From the NCBI RefSeq assembly GCF_900110575.1, contig NZ_FOEF01000012.1, forward strand, positions 62,001 through 126,000: 64,000 bases of DNA, read 5' to 3'. Positions 59,066 through 64,000 of the stretch are shown here, piece by piece. Within the stretch, counting starts at the first letter, position 1, and the number at the start of each line of letters is the position of its first letter. Made by a program: the position numbers and the translations under genes. The notes under the pieces were generated by a model. It saw only the letters and a list, made by a program, of their open reading frames with translations, did not search any database and was not told the DNA's origin. This stretch comes from Amycolatopsis saalfeldensis (lineage in GTDB: Bacteria > Actinomycetota > Actinomycetes > Mycobacteriales > Pseudonocardiaceae).

Positions 59066-61306
59066 CTACACCTCCACCAATTCGGCTTTCGAAGGAGCCG
59101 CCGCCCGCGGGCCGGGCACCGGCCGTCGTCCCAGCGACACACACGCGAGGGCGGCCAGGTAGGACACCACCACGGTCGCGGCCATGGTGAGCCCGAACTC
59201 GCGCAGCAGGCCGATCCGGGACAGCGCGAGCACCAGGTACCCGAGCACCGACGTCGCGCACGCCCACCGCACGGCCCGTCTCGGGCGGGTGTCGTCGAGC
59301 AGCAGGATCGTGAACTCACCGGCGGTGACCGTGGCCAGCGAGCCCAGTGCCACGGTGAGCGGGCTGAGTGACTGGCCGGCCGCCCACAGGCCGGCGATCG
59401 TCCAGCCGGTGGCGAGCAGCGCCGCGAGGATGGCGCGCACCGCGTCCGCCCGCCGGCGCAAACCGAGCAGGAGCACGAATCCCGCGGCGGCGACACCCGC
59501 GAGGTTCGCCGGATACCGGTCCCAGCGCACCAGGTCGTAGGCCCGGGCGGCGGCCACCGGCAGGCCCACCACGTCCGCGTGCGCGCCCGCCGGCGGGGGC
59601 GGAAGGGACGCGCGCACGTCGTCGAGCAGCTGCGTCTGCTGCCCGAGGTCCTGCAGCTTCAGCCCGAACGTGAGCAAGGCCTGCGTGCCGTCCGGTGACA
59701 GCACCGACGAGGTGAGGTACGGCGGCATCAGCTGCAGCCCGGCCGCGATCTCCCCCGCGGTGGGCGTTTCGCCGAGGAAGCCGAGCAGGTCCGGCGCCGT
59801 GATGATCGGGCGGACCCGGTCGCCGAAGCGGGCGATCACGACGTCCTGGGCTTGGCTGAGCCAGTTCAGCGCCGCCGGGCTCTGTGCGTCGCTGCCCCGC
59901 AGCACGACGCTGACCTCGCCGGAGGAACCGAGCACCTGCTCGGCGTAGCGCGCTTCGTCCAGCGCCGAGAGCCCGCGCGCGACATCCTCGGGACTCGCCC
60001 GGACGTCCAAGCGGGGCAACACCACCCAGCCGGCCGCGGCGACCGCCACCAGGCAGCCGATCAGCGCCCATCGCCGGCGCCCGCCGATCGTGCGGACCCG
60101 GTCGCCGGGCTCCGGCGGCGACGGCGCGAACCGGCGGCCGAGCAGCAACGTCGCGCCGACGGTCAGCAGCACGCCGAGGCTCAGCGCGAAACCGAGCTCA
60201 CGGACGAACGGCAGCGGCGAGATCGCCAGCGAAAGGAAGGCCGCCGCGCTCGCGGCCGACATCACCAGCACCTTGCGCCGGTCCGCCACCATGCCCAGGT
60301 ACAGCGGGAAGGAGCTGCCGATGCCCAGCAGCAGCGGCAGGAGCACGATGGCGCCGAAGGACATCGGAACGCCCGTCCAGCCGAACGCCGCCAGCGTCAG
60401 CACACCCCCGATGAGCGCGGCCGCCAGCGGCCACAGCCGGCGCAGCAGCCGCTCCTTCCGGCCGGCCAGCAGGAACCGGCCGAGCAGCACGACGACGGCC
60501 AGCGCGCCGATCAGCGGGATTTCGCCCACCGCCTCGTCGGTCACCGCCGAGGTGACCACGGGGACCCCGGTGACGGTGACCCGGCTGGTCGTCAGGCCGG
60601 CGTGGCCGACCGCGTCGCGGACCGCGGAGACCAGGCGCCGGGTGCCCGGCTCGTCCAGGCCCTCGCGCGGCCGCACCAGCACCGAGACCGCGGTCGGCGA
60701 CGGCACGACGAAATGCCATCGTGGGCGTGGGTTCCCGGAGCTGTCATAGATCACGTTGCGCACGAAGTCCGGATTGTTCGTGGTGGGCAGCCCGGCCGGC
60801 AGGCCGCGCACGAGCAATGCCCCGTAGCGCCGGTCGAAGTCCGCGACCGCGGCGTCGCCCGCGGCCTTGACCGCGCTCGCGGACGAGCCTTTCCCCTGCG
60901 TCTCGCTCTCGGCCTTGGCCCGCAGCCCGTCCCGCGTCCCGCTCAGCCGCGCGAGCATGTCCTGCGAGGTGATGGCGAGCTGGTTCATGATCGTCGCCGG
61001 GCCGTAGACGGTCGCGACGTCGGGCAGGCGGGCCAACGCCCCTTCCAGCCGCATGAGCGCGGGCAACCGGCCGTCGCCGAGCAGAAGTCCTTGCGGCTGC
61101 GGGGATTCCAGCAGGACGACGATCGGGTCGCCGCCGAAGGTCCGGGCGTTGTCCCCCAGCGCCGTGACGGTGGAGTCCCCGGCCGGCAGGAAGGAGTCGA
61201 CCGTCGTCTCCACCCGGAGCTTCAGCAGGCCGGTGGCCGCGGCCGCGAGCGCGGCCAGCGCCAGGGCGGCGCCCAGCACCCGGACGCCGATCGTCCTGCG
61301 GCCCAT
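59066..61306 (-). CDS. MMPL/RND-family transporter
   Basis: A 746-residue protein with RND topology: one N-terminal TM, a large periplasmic-side loop with a putative porter domain, a five-helix TM block (IPLIGALAVVVLLGRFLL and following), a second loop and a second TM block (NLAGVAAAGFVLLLGLRRRA onward). GGDPIVVLLESPQPQGLL is a typical first-loop sequence. ATG 61306 has AAGGAG eight bases upstream. MMPL proteins export or import lipids in actinobacteria; its location beside MCE genes suggests a lipid-related role. Confidence 0.93.
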   Translation of the reverse strand: MGRRTIGVRVLGAALALAALAAAATGLLKLRVETTVDSFLPAGDSTVTALGDNARTFGGDPIVVLLESPQPQGLLLGDGRLPALMRLEGALARLPDVATVYGPATIMNQLAITSQDMLARLSGTRDGLRAKAESETQGKGSSASAVKAAGDAAVADFDRRYGALLVRGLPAGLPTTNNPDFVRNVIYDSSGNPRPRWHFVVPSPTAVSVLVRPREGLDEPGTRRLVSAVRDAVGHAGLTTSRVTVTGVPVVTSAVTDEAVGEIPLIGALAVVVLLGRFLLAGRKERLLRRLWPLAAALIGGVLTLAAFGWTGVPMSFGAIVLLPLLLGIGSSFPLYLGMVADRRKVLVMSAASAAAFLSLAISPLPFVRELGFALSLGVLLTVGATLLLGRRFAPSPPEPGDRVRTIGGRRRWALIGCLVAVAAAGWVVLPRLDVRASPEDVARGLSALDEARYAEQVLGSSGEVSVVLRGSDAQSPAALNWLSQAQDVVIARFGDRVRPIITAPDLLGFLGETPTAGEIAAGLQLMPPYLTSSVLSPDGTQALLTFGLKLQDLGQQTQLLDDVRASLPPPPAGAHADVVGLPVAAARAYDLVRWDRYPANLAGVAAAGFVLLLGLRRRADAVRAILAALLATGWTIAGLWAAGQSLSPLTVALGSLATVTAGEFTILLLDDTRPRRAVRWACATSVLGYLVLALSRIGLLREFGLTMAATVVVSYLAALACVSLGRRPVPGPRAAAPSKAELVEV

Positions 61307-61402
61307 GGCACCGACTCCTTCGTTGTGACGGCGGTCACCGTAACTGTGGCCGTCGTGGATAGTCAACAATTCCTGTCACTCAGTTCCCGATGCTGTCCAG
61401 GA

Positions 61403-61939
61403 TCACCCGGGTGCGAGCGCGGCGGGCAGCAACGAGCCGAGCCGGACCAGCGCCCGGTGCTGCAGCTGCCGGACCGCGATCTCGGAGCGGTTCATCAGCG
61501 CCGCGGTCTCGGCCACCGACCGGCCGTCGTGGAACCGCAGGTCGAGGCACCGGCGCTGCGCCTGGTTGAGCAGTTCGACGCACTTGCCGACCTCGGCGGC
61601 GATCCACTTCCTGGTCAGCCGCTCTTCGAACGGCTCGTAGTCCGCCGGCGCCTCGGGCACCTCGTCCAGCACCACCAGGCGCCGGAACCGGGCCGACTTC
61701 CGGTCGTCGAGGATGACGTTCTTCGCCACCCGGAACAGCCACGGCACCACGCTCTCCTGCCGCTGTTTCAACATGATCACGTGCCGCGCCGCCCGGAGGA
61801 AGGTCTCGCTCACGAAGTCCTCGGCGGTGGCCGGGCTGACCGACCAGGCGCGGATGTAGTGGTACACGTCCCGATGGCATCGGCGATACACGTCGGCGAG
61901 CCAGTCGGCATCGGTGATCGCCTGCGCGGGCACACTCAT
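61403..61939 (-). CDS. ECF-type RNA polymerase sigma factor
   Basis: A 178-residue sigma-70 family factor with only regions 2 and 4: YRRCHRDVYHYIRAWSVSPA, TAEDFVSETFLRAARHVIML (2.2-2.4) and ECVELLNQAQRRCLDLRFHD-like VELLNQAQRRCLDLRFHDGR then SVAETAALMNRSEIAVRQLQ (4.2). ATG starts directly after the MCE stop at 61941 (one base apart), so it is co-transcribed with the MCE genes. It may direct expression of the MCE/MMPL locus; no anti-sigma gene is visible. Confidence 0.92.
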   Translation of the reverse strand: MSVPAQAITDADWLADVYRRCHRDVYHYIRAWSVSPATAEDFVSETFLRAARHVIMLKQRQESVVPWLFRVAKNVILDDRKSARFRRLVVLDEVPEAPADYEPFEERLTRKWIAAEVGKCVELLNQAQRRCLDLRFHDGRSVAETAALMNRSEIAVRQLQHRALVRLGSLLPAALAPG

Positions 61940-61940
61940 C

Positions 61941-63230
61941 TCAGCCTCCAGCGGGTTCGAGCCGGGTGAACGAGCGCCCGTCGGGGGCCAGGCTGTGCCC
62001 TGGCGCCGGATACGGGTTGCGGTTGGTCAGGATCGCCGGCAGCGGCACGGGCACGCCCTTGACGATGCTCTCGTTGCCCAGATCCGGTTCGAGGCGGAAG
62101 AAGTGGATGCCGGCCTCGTCCACGTAGTTGAGCATCGCCGCGAAGTTGGAGAAGAACGCGCCCAGCTCCGGCCCGTAGGGGGCGAGGTAGCCCAGCATCG
62201 GGTTCAGGTGGCTCATCGTCGTCCGCAGCTGGGGGACCATCGCCGAAGCATCGCCGGCCAATGCCGGCACCCTGTCCAGTGTGGACGGTGCCTCGTGCAG
62301 TGTGGCGGTCAGGTCCGGCAGGAGCCCGCGCAGATCCTGAGTGGTCGCGGGAAGCTGTTGCAGGGCGGTCGACAGCGCGGGCGCCGCCTGGTCGAGGTCC
62401 GCCGCGACCGGGCTCAGCGCGGATGACAGGTCACGCAGGCGGCCGGTGGCGGTCTGTGTGCTCGCCAGCAGGGGCGGGAGCTTCCGCACGGTGTCGGACA
62501 GATTCTGCTTCTGGCCGCTGGTGGCCGTCGTCAGCTTCTGCGCCTCCTGGACGAGGTCCCCGATCTGCCCCTCACCGGTGTTCAGCGCATCGAGCACGAC
62601 GTTGGCCTGCTGGGCGAGCGCGGTGAGGTCCTTGGACTGGGCCGCGACGGCGTCGATCGCGGTGTAGCCCTGGCGGCCGAGCGCTCCCAGCCCGGTCAGC
62701 GCGCTCGACACGTCGTCCTTGGTGCCCGCGGTCGCCGCGCCGGCCGTGCGCAGCACGCTGCCCAGCGCGTCCCGGGTCTTGGGGTCGAGGGAGTTCACCA
62801 CGTCGCGCAACTGCACCGCGGGCTTCACCGCCGAGGCCGCCAGTTTCGTGCCCGAGGGCAGTTCCGCGCCCTTGCCGTCTGACACGTCCACATAGGACTC
62901 ACCGGCCAGCGACTTCGCGCCGACCCGCACCGTCACGCCCTCGTGCAACGGCCCCGCCTCCGGGTCCAGGCCGACGACGACCGTCGCTTTCCCGTCCCGG
63001 TTCGACACGTCCTCGACCCGTCCCACGCGGACACCGGCGATGTCGACGTCGCCGACCGGGATCAGGTTGTCGACGTCGGCGGTGTCGAACGACATCGTGT
63101 AGGCCGCCGCCTGGAACGGGCCGGTGACGCCCGCCCGGTCGAACAGGTATCCGAGATACACCAGGGACAGGACCAGAAACGTGCCCAGCACGGCGAGTTT
63201 GCCTGCCGTTCCGGTGAAGATCCGCATCAT
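61941..63230 (-). CDS. MCE-family protein, distal member (MceF-like position)
   Basis: A 429-residue MCE protein: N-terminal membrane helix (LAVLGTFLVLSLVYLGYLFD), MlaD/MCE domain (NLIPVGDVDIAGVRVGRVED, then LHEGVTVRVGAKSLAGESYV) and a long helical C-terminal region ending FFRLEPDLGNESIVKGVPVP. ATG overlaps the upstream MCE stop (ATGA). MCE proteins form the periplasmic tube or shuttle of lipid/steroid importers powered by YrbE and Mkl partners outside this window. Being the last MCE gene places it at the MceF position. Confidence 0.9.
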   Translation of the reverse strand: MMRIFTGTAGKLAVLGTFLVLSLVYLGYLFDRAGVTGPFQAAAYTMSFDTADVDNLIPVGDVDIAGVRVGRVEDVSNRDGKATVVVGLDPEAGPLHEGVTVRVGAKSLAGESYVDVSDGKGAELPSGTKLAASAVKPAVQLRDVVNSLDPKTRDALGSVLRTAGAATAGTKDDVSSALTGLGALGRQGYTAIDAVAAQSKDLTALAQQANVVLDALNTGEGQIGDLVQEAQKLTTATSGQKQNLSDTVRKLPPLLASTQTATGRLRDLSSALSPVAADLDQAAPALSTALQQLPATTQDLRGLLPDLTATLHEAPSTLDRVPALAGDASAMVPQLRTTMSHLNPMLGYLAPYGPELGAFFSNFAAMLNYVDEAGIHFFRLEPDLGNESIVKGVPVPLPAILTNRNPYPAPGHSLAPDGRSFTRLEPAGG

Positions 63231-64000
63231 GGGTGACTCCCGCCGGTGTTGCCGCCGTGGGTGCCGGGAAGCACGCCGGCGTCGGGCAGCGGGACCGCGA
63301 CGTGGCCGCGGATGAAGCCGCCGTTGGCATCCGAAAGACTGAACGCGCCGTTGGTGTTGTAGATGAAGGCCTGGAGGTCGCCCAGGTAGGACACCAGCAG
63401 GGCCGAGTCGGGGATCAGGTCCCGCGTGACCGGTTCGAGGTCCGCGAGCGAGCGGTGCACGTCGCCGACCAGCGGGCTGACGTCGCGGACCACGGGGCCG
63501 GCCGCGGCCACGACCGGCTTGGCCGCGGCCACGGTCGCGCCGAGGCTGTCCACGGTGCCGCCCAGTTTGCGCAGGGTGGCCGGGAGCTGGGCCGACGCCT
63601 GGTCGAGGTGGTCGAGCACCGGGTTGAGCCGGCTCGTCAGGCCGCTCACGCCGTCCATCGCGCGGCGCAGCTGGTCCGTGGTCCCGGGCAGCTCCGCCAG
63701 CGTCGCCTGGACATCCGCGTTGTGCTGGGCGAGCACCGACAGCGTGGACTGGGTGGAGTCCAGCAACTGGGCCAGCCGCGCGTCGTTGTGCCCGACCGCG
63801 CCGCTGATCCGGCTCAGCCCGGTCACCAGTTTCGCGATGTTGTCCCGCCGCGCCGCCAGCGCGTCCAGCACCGGTTTGACGGCCACCATCGTGCCGTCGG
63901 CGGCGCGAAGCCCGCCCGGCAGGGTGGCCGGGGCGTTGGCGAGTGCGACGTCGGAGGCCGACAACAGGTTCGTCAGCGCGGCCCGGCTGCGGTCGTCGAG
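63227..64000 (-). CDS. MCE-family protein, C-terminal part (runs off window end)
   Basis: The frame is open through base 64000, so only the last 257 residues are seen. They are helical and match the C-terminal region of MCE proteins (LLDSTQSTLSVLAQHNADVQ, LNPVLDHLDQASAQLPATLR, LPDSALLVSYLGDLQAFIYN-like SALLVSYLGDLQAFIYNTNG). The MlaD domain lies beyond the window. It overlaps the next MCE gene by four bases. The order suggests the penultimate (MceE-like) member. Confidence 0.88.
   Translation of the reverse strand, partial: LDDRSRAALTNLLSASDVALANAPATLPGGLRAADGTMVAVKPVLDALAARRDNIAKLVTGLSRISGAVGHNDARLAQLLDSTQSTLSVLAQHNADVQATLAELPGTTDQLRRAMDGVSGLTSRLNPVLDHLDQASAQLPATLRKLGGTVDSLGATVAAAKPVVAAAGPVVRDVSPLVGDVHRSLADLEPVTRDLIPDSALLVSYLGDLQAFIYNTNGAFSLSDANGGFIRGHVAVPLPDAGVLPGTHGGNTGGSHP

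Overview
The window is high-GC DNA with abundant GTG starts, ATGA/GTGA start-stop overlaps, MHS-type MFS transporters, an MCE locus, a WXG-type RHS toxin and many oxidoreductases. This fits an actinomycete of the Pseudonocardiaceae, most likely Amycolatopsis-like. That placement is an inference from gene content; no rRNA or complete tRNA is present to confirm it.

Layout. (1) 0-2 kb is a decayed mobile-element edge: degenerate type I-E-like CRISPR repeats, a DUF2637-like membrane gene, the catalytic end of a tyrosine integrase, and the 3' half of a tRNA-Lys(CUU), which looks like an attachment-site scar beside a 16-bp hairpin. (2) 2-8.7 kb is a redox cluster: two aldo/keto reductases, a zinc alcohol dehydrogenase, an SDR, an XRE/MmyB-like regulator, a cupin and a flavodoxin-like lipoprotein, followed by a lone SLATT-domain protein. 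(3) 9.4-34.6 kb is a large catabolic island with three aldehyde dehydrogenases, a MmgE/PrpD protein, an IclR regulator, a CoA-ester operon (CoA-transferase, acyl-CoA ligase, enoyl-CoA hydratase, MaoC-like dehydratase, two alcohol dehydrogenase relatives), a beta-hydroxyacid dehydrogenase plus CMD-family pair, two MHS transporters, two metallo-beta-lactamase-fold proteins, an alpha/beta hydrolase and a lipoprotein beta-propeller. (4) 29.1-30.25 kb is a small unit inside it: an RHH protein, a perfect palindrome, a promoter, a structured leader and a two-TM protein. (5) 34.6-37.7 kb is a second decayed edge with a frameshifted copy of the DUF2637-like gene, another CRISPR-like repeat, IS481-type debris and a second integrase remnant.

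(6) 38-41.8 kb holds a secreted cutinase, a frameshifted acyl-CoA ligase and a TetR regulator. (7) 41.8-46.5 kb encodes a 1561-residue RHS polymorphic toxin with a WXG-like N-terminus and a ribonuclease-like tail, with no immunity gene directly behind it. (8) 46.7-51.6 kb has a DHFR/RibD-like reductase, a broken LysR gene and a three-gene membrane-protein operon. (9) 51.7-55.2 kb is an overlapping ferredoxin / dehydrogenase / CMD / P450 operon followed by a TetR gene. (10) 55.2-64 kb has a large LuxR-type ATPase regulator, a small membrane protein, a SurA/PrsA-like foldase, an MMPL transporter, an ECF sigma factor and the distal end of an MCE operon that runs off the window.

How it fits together. 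Nearly every promoter in the 9-35 kb island carries a 14-16 bp palindrome of the form GTTCG-(A/T-rich)-CGAAC, and the only regulator gene in that stretch is the IclR gene at 12384. I read this as one regulon for uptake and CoA-dependent breakdown of an unidentified substrate. The beta-hydroxyacid dehydrogenase plus CMD-family pair occurs twice in the window (20.4-21.7 and 51.9-53.2 kb), once with a transporter and once with P450 and ferredoxin, and is the best candidate for an undescribed enzymatic module.
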